This document shows positions 55,176-63,284 of a stretch of 64,000 bases of DNA, piece after piece. The stretch is from Eutrophomonas brisbanensis (GTDB taxonomy: Bacteria > Pseudomonadota > Gammaproteobacteria > Burkholderiales > Eutrophovitaceae), in contig JAYQIQ010000004.1 of assembly GCA_038141705.1 (NCBI GenBank), positions 496,001 through 560,000 on the forward strand. Reading direction: 5' to 3'. Position 1 is the stretch's first letter, and each line of letters starts with the position of its first letter. Under the pieces are notes generated by a model that worked only from the letters and a program-made list of their open reading frames with translations, was not told the origin of the DNA and ran no database searches. Made by a program: the position numbers and the translations under genes.

Positions 55176-55910
55176 TTAGTCCGATAAATCGGATTTCGCT
55201 ATTGCAACGAGACCCGAAAAAATCAAATCCTCGGCTTGGACTGTTGGGTTTCGAAAGTAAGGTTTTAGTTTCGAAGCTGCACCACCCGACACAATAATCT
55301 TGGGGTTTTTATTCCCCTCCTCATCAAAATCCCAGCAAAACTGATCGACAGCAGCACACGTCGCTCTTATTGCTCCAGAGGTAATTGCGTCTGGCGTAGA
55401 AGTCGGATACTTTGCGAAGACTCCCTCTGTTGCAGATAATTTTGAGGCACCATCGCCTAGCGACCGATGCATTAATTCATATCCCGGAAGGATGAGCCCG
55501 CCCAGAAATTTTCCATCGTGAGTCACCGCATGCACTGTAGTCGCCGTTCCAGCAACAACGACCACCAAATTCCCATCGAATAACGCCCTCGCGCCAATCA
55601 TAGCCACCCATCGATCCGAACCAAGCTGGTCTGGCTTTTGATAAAGACTTTGTATCCCACATTGGTTTGCTCGGGCCTCGACTAAATACGGCCTAACTCC
55701 CCAGCGCTCTGACGCTCGGGAAATCGCGTCCCCGACTCCAGCCCCCGCGACATTGGAAATGATAATCTGAGATGGTCTTTCGATATCTAACCAATAGTTC
55801 GGTAAGTCTTCCAAAGAACTTAGGTGACAATGCGCTCGTAGGGTAAACGCTTTCCCGTCAAATAATCCCCATTTGATTTGCGTATTACCCGCGTCGACCA
55901 CTAGTATCAT
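55176..55910 (-). CDS. coaX: Type III pantothenate kinase
   Basis: CoaX phosphorylates pantothenate in the first step of coenzyme A synthesis, without feedback by CoA. The 244-residue protein has the ASKHA-fold motifs VVDAGNTQIKWGLFDG at the start, LGSDRWVAMIGARALF near 96, VVVVAGTATTVHAV near 118, GGLILPGYELMHRSL and IIVSGGAASKLKPYF. Position 129 is His where relatives such as the Pseudomonas enzyme have Asp in GTAxTxD; the significance is unclear. The order birA, coaX is common in gammaproteobacteria. Confidence 0.93.
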   Translation of the reverse strand: MILVVDAGNTQIKWGLFDGKAFTLRAHCHLSSLEDLPNYWLDIERPSQIIISNVAGAGVGDAISRASERWGVRPYLVEARANQCGIQSLYQKPDQLGSDRWVAMIGARALFDGNLVVVVAGTATTVHAVTHDGKFLGGLILPGYELMHRSLGDGASKLSATEGVFAKYPTSTPDAITSGAIRATCAAVDQFCWDFDEEGNKNPKIIVSGGAASKLKPYFRNPTVQAEDLIFSGLVAIAKSDLSD

Positions 55911-55951
55911 TTTTGAATTAAATCGTTATTTAAAGAAGTTAGTCTACTACT

Positions 55952-56929
55952 CTAGACTTTTAAGAACGAAATTTCTCCTGAATGGAAACTTAAAATCCCC
56001 GCCTTTGTTTCCAACAATATGGCGCCCGAGTTATCCACCTCAAGTACGCGACCGACCGTCACCGACTCATCCGGTAGACGAAACTGAACCTCGCGCCCTC
56101 GATAATAATGGTACGTATTCCACTCTTTGATAAGCCCCTTTGCGTCGCCATTCTCTAAGCGAGTAAGATCCTCATCAATTGCCAGTAGCAATTGCGATAT
56201 CAACTCATTGCGATCGACGTCAACTCCACTGGCCAAAAGATGCGTAACGGGTTGATCGATCTCCTCCATCACTGCTCTCGGAAAATTCAAATTCAATCCT
56301 AATCCAATCACAAACTGCGAATTTTGAGATCCAGATGAAACAGCTTCAACGAGAATTCCACCCAACTTTTTTCCATCGCCAAGAACATCATTCGGCCATT
56401 TGAGCTCAATATCGGTTGCATGTAACCCCCGTAACGTCTTGGCTACCGCCAGACCCACGATAAGAGGCATAATCGAAAGATCGATTCCAACGGCCTGCTT
56501 TTGGGGAATCCGTGCGACCGAGAGCGCAATCGAGCCTCCTGGTATGGCAACCCATGACCGACTCTTACTTCCACGTCCACCTTCTTGGATCTCCGCTAAC
56601 CGCACCTGTAGATCTTTTAACAATCCCTCTCGGGCAAGGGTGAGCAAATCCGTATTGGTCGAACCAGTTCGGTTGACAACGTCAATGAAGAACTTCTCGT
56701 GGCTCGCTCCGAGAAAAAACTTGATACGACTGGCATCAAGCGGGGCTGCAAAATCAGCCCACTGCAAATATCCTCGATCATCAGTCGTAACGAACTCGGT
56801 ATCTTCATTAACCCTATGAAGCGAGAGCCGTATATCTTCAACTGAACACGCGAAATGTATTGCTAGATCTTCCACCGAGAGGAGTTTCTCGGAGGAAATT
56901 AATTTAAGGAGTTCTATCAAAGAGGGCAT
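55952..56929 (-). CDS. birA: Biotin--protein ligase / biotin operon repressor BirA
   Basis: BirA attaches biotin to acetyl-CoA carboxylase and, in its long form, represses biotin genes. The 325-residue protein has an N-terminal winged helix-turn-helix (LSVEDLAIHFACSVEDIRLS), so it is the bifunctional regulator type. The ligase domain has NRTGSTNTDLL, the biotinyl-AMP loop GGRGSKSRSWVAIPGGSIAL near 120, LKWPNDVLGDGKKLGGILVE and IGLGLNLNFP. The C-terminal SH3-like domain ends it. No biotin genes lie in the window. Confidence 0.95.
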   Translation of the reverse strand: MPSLIELLKLISSEKLLSVEDLAIHFACSVEDIRLSLHRVNEDTEFVTTDDRGYLQWADFAAPLDASRIKFFLGASHEKFFIDVVNRTGSTNTDLLTLAREGLLKDLQVRLAEIQEGGRGSKSRSWVAIPGGSIALSVARIPQKQAVGIDLSIMPLIVGLAVAKTLRGLHATDIELKWPNDVLGDGKKLGGILVEAVSSGSQNSQFVIGLGLNLNFPRAVMEEIDQPVTHLLASGVDVDRNELISQLLLAIDEDLTRLENGDAKGLIKEWNTYHYYRGREVQFRLPDESVTVGRVLEVDNSGAILLETKAGILSFHSGEISFLKV

Positions 56930-57010
56930 GCAGTAAACGCGTATCCGAGACGTGACGATTAAAAAGAGTATCTGAAAATTTCGCCTACATTATCTCTGAT
57001 TTAGTGTATT

Positions 57011-57039
57011 TTGAGCTATTCTCGAGGTTTATTTGTAAT
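57011..57039 (+). promoter_or_regulatory. Candidate sigma-70 promoter for the 57-kb gene run
   Basis: TTGAGC (57011-57016) and TGTAAT (57034-57039) are separated by 17 bases. The predicted transcript would begin near 57046, exactly at the hairpin described next, and the first gene starts at 57087. Confidence 0.5.
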
Positions 57040-57045
57040 AAAGAC

Positions 57046-57068
57046 CGTTTTGTATTTGAAACAAAACG
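57046..57068 (+). other. Perfect 8-base-pair inverted repeat in the 5' leader
   Basis: CGTTTTGT (57046-57053) and ACAAAACG (57061-57068) flank a seven-base loop just upstream of the GAGAGGG ribosome binding site. At the expected transcription start it could be a repressor site or a 5' stem that stabilises the mRNA. Confidence 0.5.
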
Positions 57069-57086
57069 CCAAGATGAGAGGGATCA

Positions 57087-57602
57087 ATGAAGTTTATTAA
57101 AAACTTGCTCACGGATCACGTACAGCGGTACCCAAACATGCAACTCGAAGACGTGTACAAACTCTTACAGCAGGCAGCTTTAGGGGCGGGTCATGCAGCA
57201 GACAGCGTCGAATCCCTTGAGTCAGCGTTCGAGCAAGAACTAAGCACCCTCGGCGATGGCCCACAGGAGCCATTAATTGATCCTATTTCTCCTGATGGAA
57301 AAATTGCGCGCGCCCATATCCGCGCATTAGCTGCCTCACAAATAAATCCAAAAGTTTTATTTGAAGCTTTTGTAAAAACGACTCGTGATGAAATCGAGTC
57401 AAAAGACAAACTACGAAAGTTTTGTAACTGTGTCATCGATATATCGGAAGAGGATATCCTGCCTTTTTCATCGACCGACATTAAAAACTTGTTTTCAGAG
57501 TTATTGGAAAGAGATCTTCCCATTTTGCGGCACTCTGATATTTTCCGGGAAGCCTACAAGCCAGCGTACAGAATCATCAACCTAGATTATTTTCCATCTT
57601 AA
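57087..57602 (+). CDS. Uncharacterised 171-residue protein
   Basis: I cannot assign a function. The protein is soluble, mostly helical and acidic, with no signal peptide or membrane segment. The clearest blocks are VYKLLQQAALGAGHAADSVE near residue 25 and the Gly/Pro-rich LGDGPQEPLIDPISPDGK near 55 with an ARAHIRALAA helix following. I have an impression of similar LYKLLYQGALGPEHA-like proteins in other bacteria, unproven. It has its own promoter, a GAGAGGG ribosome binding site and sits 13 bases before the enolase-superfamily gene, so the two are likely co-transcribed. It is divergent from birA. Confidence 0.75.
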   Translation: MKFIKNLLTDHVQRYPNMQLEDVYKLLQQAALGAGHAADSVESLESAFEQELSTLGDGPQEPLIDPISPDGKIARAHIRALAASQINPKVLFEAFVKTTRDEIESKDKLRKFCNCVIDISEEDILPFSSTDIKNLFSELLERDLPILRHSDIFREAYKPAYRIINLDYFPS

Positions 57603-57615
57603 ATAATTCCCAACA

Positions 57616-58767
57616 ATGACGTCTCCCAAAATAATCGACTTAACCTGCTACCCAACTTCTTTTCGGGTACCCCCAGAAAACGCAGTGCATCTGGGAATCG
57701 GAAGGATGGTAAAGCGCGATGCAATCATCGTAAAAGTGACGCTCGATAATGGCGTTACCGGCTGGGGAGAAGCCCACCATGGCCGATCTCCTGGTGCTGT
57801 GAGTCGACTTATCGAAACATCTCTCAAGCAACATGTGATCAATCAAGACATACACAACATTGGGGGCATTTGGGAGAAACTGTACCGAGCGCAAGTGGCA
57901 AGCCATGGCCTTGGGGCTGGGGGATGTTTGGGAATCTCAGGCATCGATATGGCTCTGTGGGATGCACGCGCGAAACATTTAGGGATTCCACTCTTCCAGC
58001 TGCTTGGCGGTGAATTAAAAGATGTCCGAGCCTACGCAGGAGGATTATCACTTGGATATCAAGCACCAGAAGCGCTCGCTGCCGAAGCACAAAGCTATAA
58101 AGATCAAGGCTACGCGGCGCTGAAATTACGGATCGGAAAATCCGTCGAGGACGATCGGAGAGCCATCACGGCAACAAGAACACAAGTTGGGGATTCAGTT
58201 GACATCCTAGTCGATGCCAATACCGCCTACTCGGTATCGGATGTTCGGGCAATCATGCCAACGCTACTCGACAACTCTATTGGTTGGTTAGAAGAACCGT
58301 TTCCGGCGTACCACTACAAAGAGTATCAGCGCATCAAACCGATTGCAGGTTTGCCCATCGCTGCCGGAGAAAACCACTACACCCGATTTGAGTTTCTACG
58401 ACTTATTGAAGATGGAGTCGTAGAGATTCTCCAACCCGATCTTTCAAAGTGCGGCGGGATTACCGAAGCCTTGCGAATTAGTGCGATGGCGAGCGCGCAT
58501 GGCTTACCGATTCATCCGCACACCTCTATCACCGGCATCAACATGGCTGCGTCAATACATTTCCTGTCCGCAATCAATAACCCGGGATATTTCGAGGCAG
58601 ACGTATCGAAAAATAATTTGTTTCGCGATGAACTGGTTCACCCAGCCCCTTTTGTTATTTCCGAAAAGGGAACGACGCAAGCACTCTCTGGGCCGGGAAT
58701 CGGGGTCAGTGTGAATGAGGATTTTCTGCAAGCACACCCCCTGATCGAGGGGCCGTCTTACATTTAG
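57616..58767 (+). CDS. Enolase-superfamily enzyme (mandelate racemase / muconate lactonizing family)
   Basis: The 383-residue protein has the superfamily layout: an N-terminal capping domain (HLGIGRMVKRDAIIVKVTL, GWGEAHHGRSPGAVSRL) and a TIM barrel. Barrel residues seen are KLRIGK near 172 (catalytic Lys-x-Lys replaced by Lys-x-Arg), metal ligands in DANTAYS, EEP and GENHYTRFEF, then QPDLSKCGGITEAL and HPHTSITGINMA, supplying the Asp-His pair of the mandelate racemase type. The reaction is likely dehydration or epimerisation of an acid sugar or similar hydroxy acid; the exact substrate cannot be told. No sugar-acid catabolic genes lie nearby. Confidence 0.88.
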   Translation: MTSPKIIDLTCYPTSFRVPPENAVHLGIGRMVKRDAIIVKVTLDNGVTGWGEAHHGRSPGAVSRLIETSLKQHVINQDIHNIGGIWEKLYRAQVASHGLGAGGCLGISGIDMALWDARAKHLGIPLFQLLGGELKDVRAYAGGLSLGYQAPEALAAEAQSYKDQGYAALKLRIGKSVEDDRRAITATRTQVGDSVDILVDANTAYSVSDVRAIMPTLLDNSIGWLEEPFPAYHYKEYQRIKPIAGLPIAAGENHYTRFEFLRLIEDGVVEILQPDLSKCGGITEALRISAMASAHGLPIHPHTSITGINMAASIHFLSAINNPGYFEADVSKNNLFRDELVHPAPFVISEKGTTQALSGPGIGVSVNEDFLQAHPLIEGPSYI

Positions 58768-58852
58768 GCTGGTAAAATACGGCGCTAAGAAAACTGAGTG
58801 CTTCGATGAATTCTGGCACTCAAACCCTGAACCAAAAAATTAAGCTCTCGCT

Positions 58853-60595
58853 GTGACCGAAAAAAATACCGCCTCTGATAGTAACTTCATCAAGACCATC
58901 ATTGACTCAGACTTGAAGAACGATATCTTCAAGGCTCGTCGATGGAAAGGCTCCCCAGGAGAGAAACAGTCGCACGCGAACGCCCCGGTAGATCATGCAA
59001 AAATTCGAACGCGGTTTCCCCCTGAGCCCAATGGCTACCTACACATCGGTCATGCAAAGTCGATCTTTCTAAATTTTGGTTTGGCGAAAGAATATGGCGG
59101 GAGCTGTCACCTACGATTTGATGATACCAATCCGTCTACCGAGAACGTGGAATACGTGGACTCCATTCGAGAGTCCGTCAAGTGGCTAGGATTTGACTGG
59201 CAAGAGCACGAATACTTCTCATCGGGCTACTTTGAGAATCTTCACACGTTCGCCATTGGGTTAATCGAATCGGGCGATGCCTATGTGGACTCACTCAGCG
59301 CCGATGAAATACGCGAATATCGTGGAACGTTGACGAGCCCAGGAAAAAATAGCCCCTACCGAGATCGCCCCATCGAGGAAAATTTAAAAATTTTTTCTGA
59401 GATGAGAAATGGAAAACACGCGGAAGGCAGTCATGTTCTGCGATTAAAGATCGATATGGCAAGCCCCAATGTCAATTTAAGAGACCCGGTAGCGTATCGC
59501 ATCAAACATGCCGAGCATCACCGCACTGGAGACACTTGGCCCATTTACCCCAGTTACGACTTTACGCATGGTGTTTCCGACGCCCTTGAAAATATTACCC
59601 ACTCGATCTGTACACTCGAATTTGAAGATCATCGCCCCTTGTACAACTGGATAAACGAAAAACTGTTGTCCTTGGGATACCTTCAAAGTCCTCTTCCCCA
59701 ACAGATCGAGTTTGCGAGACTCAATCTCTCTCACGTCGTTTTATCGAAACGAAAACTGATACAGCTTGTTAACGAAAATCACGTTGAAGGATGGGATGAT
59801 CCACGTATGCCGACCCTAGTCGGAGCGAGACGCAGAGGATATCCTCCAGAGGGATTTAAATTATTTACCGATCGTATTGGCGTTTCAAAGGCCGACTCGT
59901 GGATCGATTACACCGTGTTTGAAGACTGTATGCGAGAAGTCTTAAATGAACAAACGCTGAGGAAAGTCGCAGTACTCAATCCGATCAAACTCGTTATTGA
60001 AAACTACGAAGACGGGTCCTCCGAGCTTTGTGAAGCCCCCAACCACCCTCAGAAAGAAGCGCTGGGATCGAGAACGATTTCTTTCTCAAAAAACTTGTGG
60101 ATTGAGCGAGAAGACTTTGCAGAAGATCCTCCCAAGGGATACCGAAGACTATTTGTCGGTAACAGCGTGAGATTACGCTACGGATACGTCGTCAAATGTA
60201 CGGGATTCGAAAAAGATGCAAATGGAGAAATCACAGAGGTTCGCTGCGAATATTTCCCCGATTCAAAATCAGGGACCCCCGGGGCAGATAACTATAAAGT
60301 GAAAGGAAATATTCACTGGGTAGACTCCGCAACTGCAAAAGAAGCTACCGTCATTTTATTTGATCGTTTGTTCCAGCACGAGCGCCCCGGTAGCGAGCGC
60401 GATTTTCTGGAAGATTTAAATAAGGCGTCAAAAGAAGCGATTCACGTTCAAATCGAAGCGAGTATTGATGAAGCGAAAATTGGAGATTGCTTTCAGTTTG
60501 AGCGGCATGGATATTTCTCGGTTGATAAAACATCGAGCCCAGAGCAATTGGTTTTTAATCGCACGGTAACCCTCCGAGACGGCTGGAAACCCTAG
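58853..60595 (+). CDS. glnS: Glutaminyl-tRNA synthetase
   Basis: GlnS charges tRNA-Gln. The class I synthetase of 580 residues has RTRFPPEPNGYLHIGHAKSI (HIGH), LRFDDTNPSTEN, YDFTHGVSDALENITHSICT, EFEDHRPLYNWI, HVVLSKRKLIQLV (KMSKS-like) and the beta-barrel anticodon domain to the end. It is slightly longer than E. coli (554) because of an N-terminal extension of about 25 residues. The start is GTG at 58853; no strong ribosome binding site is visible. It is flanked by unrelated catabolic-type enzymes. Confidence 0.97.
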   Translation: MTEKNTASDSNFIKTIIDSDLKNDIFKARRWKGSPGEKQSHANAPVDHAKIRTRFPPEPNGYLHIGHAKSIFLNFGLAKEYGGSCHLRFDDTNPSTENVEYVDSIRESVKWLGFDWQEHEYFSSGYFENLHTFAIGLIESGDAYVDSLSADEIREYRGTLTSPGKNSPYRDRPIEENLKIFSEMRNGKHAEGSHVLRLKIDMASPNVNLRDPVAYRIKHAEHHRTGDTWPIYPSYDFTHGVSDALENITHSICTLEFEDHRPLYNWINEKLLSLGYLQSPLPQQIEFARLNLSHVVLSKRKLIQLVNENHVEGWDDPRMPTLVGARRRGYPPEGFKLFTDRIGVSKADSWIDYTVFEDCMREVLNEQTLRKVAVLNPIKLVIENYEDGSSELCEAPNHPQKEALGSRTISFSKNLWIEREDFAEDPPKGYRRLFVGNSVRLRYGYVVKCTGFEKDANGEITEVRCEYFPDSKSGTPGADNYKVKGNIHWVDSATAKEATVILFDRLFQHERPGSERDFLEDLNKASKEAIHVQIEASIDEAKIGDCFQFERHGYFSVDKTSSPEQLVFNRTVTLRDGWKP

Positions 60596-60738
60596 TACGC
60601 TTTTACTCAAGCGCGCTCGATCACTGCGCTTTATTTCGGTAGGCAAAACCCGCACAGTTCAATTGTAGAAATTTTTCTGTGAGTAGCGTAGCGTTACGCA
60701 ATGACCACCTTGATCGGTTGGAAACACAGCGGGGGAAT

Positions 60739-62400
60739 ATGGAAAAACGTGGATTTGACACATTTCTAGAGCTACTGTCCTCTGAGGGCGTTGAGTACCT
60801 ATTTGGTAATCCTGGAACCACAGAGCTCGCCATCATGGAGGCTGTGGGGAAACAGCAATCCATCGAGTACATTCTCGGCCTTCAAGAGGCCGTGGTCGTT
60901 GCAATGGCAGACGGATACTCGCGGGCTAGCGGAAAGCTATCGGTCGCAAATGTTCACGTAGCCCCTGGCCTGGGTAACGCGATGGGATCGATCTTTAATG
61001 CAAAATTTTACGGCTCTCCCGTCTTGATTACCGCCGGTCAACAAGAACAAGGTCACGGGTTGATGGAGCCAATGCTCTACGATCCCCTCGTGCCCATTGC
61101 CCAACCACTCGTGAAGTGGGCAATTGAATGCACTCAATTAGCCGATTTGCCACGAATTATCCGTCGCGCAGTAAAGGTTGCGTTAACTCCGCCAACGGGT
61201 CCCGTGTTCTTAAGTCTTCCAGGAGATGTGCTCGATGACACTTTGAGTAGTGACATTGGCTCTCCTACTCGGATCGACACTCGGGTGCGACCGAGTGAGG
61301 TTGTTCTCGAAGAGCTTGCGAACAAAATATTATCAGCAACGAACCCCGTGATTGTTGCTGGTCACGAATTGTCTACGAGAAATGCAATTGAAGAAGCGAT
61401 GGCTTTTTCTGAGGCAATTGGAGCCGGTGTGTTTCAACAAACGGTTGCGTACTCGGCTCAGTACCGAAGTGAGCATCGGGCATTTCGAGGAGCGCTACCA
61501 AGAAACCAAAAAGTCTGCCACGACCTTCTAGCCCCGCATGATCTCATCATTTTCTTGGGTGCGGATGTCCTACGCATGTCCGTTTATAGCGCTATAGACC
61601 CTTTACCTTCCAGTGTCCGCGTCATCCAAATTGGTGAGCGCGATTGGGAATTGGGAAAAAACTATCCTGCTGAGCTCGCCATTCGAGCCGATATCAAAGA
61701 AACCTTACTGTCCCTTAATAAGCTTCTCGCACAAAAAATGTCATCGACGCAAAAAGCAGTCGCTGCCGAGAGGCTCGCTGAGGTCGAAAAAACGAATTGG
61801 GTCACAAAACGCGAGAAACTCATTGTAGAAACAGAAAAATTGGGGAACGTCACACCGATCCTCTCCGCAAAGCTCGCAATGGATATCGCTGCAGCAATAC
61901 CAACGGACGCGGTCGTCGTGGAAGAAGCACTTAGCTCGTCGTTTAAATTACTCGACTACGTACCGCTTCGCGATCACCAAAGTTACTATGGCCTCGCATC
62001 CGGTGGAATTGGCTTCGCAACCGCTGGAGCCATTGGCATTTCCTTAGCGCTTCCTAACCGACCGATCGTTGCATTAATCGGCGACGGAAGTTCCATGTAC
62101 AGCATTCAGGCGCTCTGGACTGCCGCGCACCTCAAACGACCGATTACCTACATCATCGCGAATAATCGTGGATACAAAATTCTTAAACAACGACTACGAT
62201 CCTTCCGCAAAGCGGAGAACTATGTCGGAATGGAAATCAATAACCCTGCGATTGACTTCGTTCGAATGGGAGAATCGATGGGACTCACGTCCACTCGTGT
62301 ACAAGATCCCAAAGACCTCAAAGATGCGATTGCACGTGGGATTAAAAGCAATGCTCCAAACTTAATCGAAGTAGAGATCAGCGCAGACCTCGATACGTAA
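60739..62400 (+). CDS. Thiamine-diphosphate-dependent enzyme, benzoylformate decarboxylase-like
   Basis: The 553-residue protein has the three-domain layout of the ThDP decarboxylase/acetolactate synthase family. It shows EGVEYLFGNPGTTELAIMEA (with the catalytic Glu) near residue 18, GLQEAVVVAMADGYSRASGK, a central domain, and LIGDGSSMYSIQALWTAAHL, the ThDP- and Mg-binding GDG motif. FGNPGTTE is typical of benzoylformate decarboxylase-type members rather than of IlvB. The substrate is an unknown 2-oxo acid. The ATG at 60739 is chosen because family members begin just ahead of this point; a GTG at 60679 is possible. Acetolactate synthase activity cannot be ruled out. Confidence 0.85.
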   Translation: MEKRGFDTFLELLSSEGVEYLFGNPGTTELAIMEAVGKQQSIEYILGLQEAVVVAMADGYSRASGKLSVANVHVAPGLGNAMGSIFNAKFYGSPVLITAGQQEQGHGLMEPMLYDPLVPIAQPLVKWAIECTQLADLPRIIRRAVKVALTPPTGPVFLSLPGDVLDDTLSSDIGSPTRIDTRVRPSEVVLEELANKILSATNPVIVAGHELSTRNAIEEAMAFSEAIGAGVFQQTVAYSAQYRSEHRAFRGALPRNQKVCHDLLAPHDLIIFLGADVLRMSVYSAIDPLPSSVRVIQIGERDWELGKNYPAELAIRADIKETLLSLNKLLAQKMSSTQKAVAAERLAEVEKTNWVTKREKLIVETEKLGNVTPILSAKLAMDIAAAIPTDAVVVEEALSSSFKLLDYVPLRDHQSYYGLASGGIGFATAGAIGISLALPNRPIVALIGDGSSMYSIQALWTAAHLKRPITYIIANNRGYKILKQRLRSFRKAENYVGMEINNPAIDFVRMGESMGLTSTRVQDPKDLKDAIARGIKSNAPNLIEVEISADLDT

Positions 62401-62410
62401 TTTTTTTCTT

Positions 62411-63250
62411 ATGTCCACTGCAATCAAGCGAGATGTCGTCGATTATTACGACACCCACCCGATCAATGAACAGCAAATCATTGACAAACTCTCGCTAGAT
62501 AAAAACACCCTTCAACCCCTGAATGCCCAGGACTTATACGCGCACGATCAAGATCATTATGGGGGAACCGAAGCTACGAAGATTTTAGGAGACGCAGCAG
62601 AACTATCGAAAGATGATTTCGTGCTGGATATCTGCTCTGGCATGGGTGGACCCTCTCGGTATTTGAGCGCTGAGTACGGCTGTCGCGTCACGGGCGTGGA
62701 TATGACCTTCTCGCGATGTGTAGCTGCAAAGAATCTGAGCAATATGGTGGGGTTGAGCCAGCAAGCGAAATTCATTCAGGGAAATGCGCAAGGACTACCT
62801 TTTCAAGCAAATACGTTTGATTGCATCGTCGGCCAAGAGGCCTGGTGTCACGTTCCCTCAAAAGAAAAACTCATCGCAGAATGTCAGCGTACGTTAAAAC
62901 CTGGTGGCAGAGTCGCTTTTACCGACATCATTCGAACGGATACGATTTCATCGTTTTTACTGGATCGACTAAAAAACGAAATGACATTCCATAATCTTGC
63001 AACCGCAACTGAATATAAAACATTGCTCGAGAAAAACGGCTTCGCGATCAATCGACAAGATGATCTCTCGCAAGAATGGACACAGCTTCTCGAAGAACGA
63101 CTGAGAATGTACCGAAGCTTGTCAAATAGCACAGCAAAATCTTTTGGCGAAGCAAGATCGGAAGAATGGGATGTCGCTTACACGAATTTTGTAGGCCACT
63201 TCGGAGCTGGGGAACTCGGTGGAGTTCGATTTATTGCAACCAAATTGTAA
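62411..63250 (+). CDS. SAM-dependent methyltransferase (small-molecule type)
   Basis: The 279-residue class I methyltransferase has motif I VLDICSGMGGPSRYLSAEYG near residue 75, the acidic VTGVDMTFSRC, and motif III GNAQGLPFQANTFDCIV with GGRVAFTDII. It resembles the UbiE/sarcosine-dimethylglycine methyltransferase group, with an N-terminal DLYAHDQDHYGGTEAT that recalls enzymes acting on small amines or quinones. The substrate is unknown. It starts 10 bases after the ThDP enzyme and precedes a TauD-type dioxygenase by 34, so the three are likely one operon. Confidence 0.85.
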   Translation: MSTAIKRDVVDYYDTHPINEQQIIDKLSLDKNTLQPLNAQDLYAHDQDHYGGTEATKILGDAAELSKDDFVLDICSGMGGPSRYLSAEYGCRVTGVDMTFSRCVAAKNLSNMVGLSQQAKFIQGNAQGLPFQANTFDCIVGQEAWCHVPSKEKLIAECQRTLKPGGRVAFTDIIRTDTISSFLLDRLKNEMTFHNLATATEYKTLLEKNGFAINRQDDLSQEWTQLLEERLRMYRSLSNSTAKSFGEARSEEWDVAYTNFVGHFGAGELGGVRFIATKL

Positions 63251-63284
63251 ACTTCGATAAAAATTTCATAGTTGAGTAACAGTT

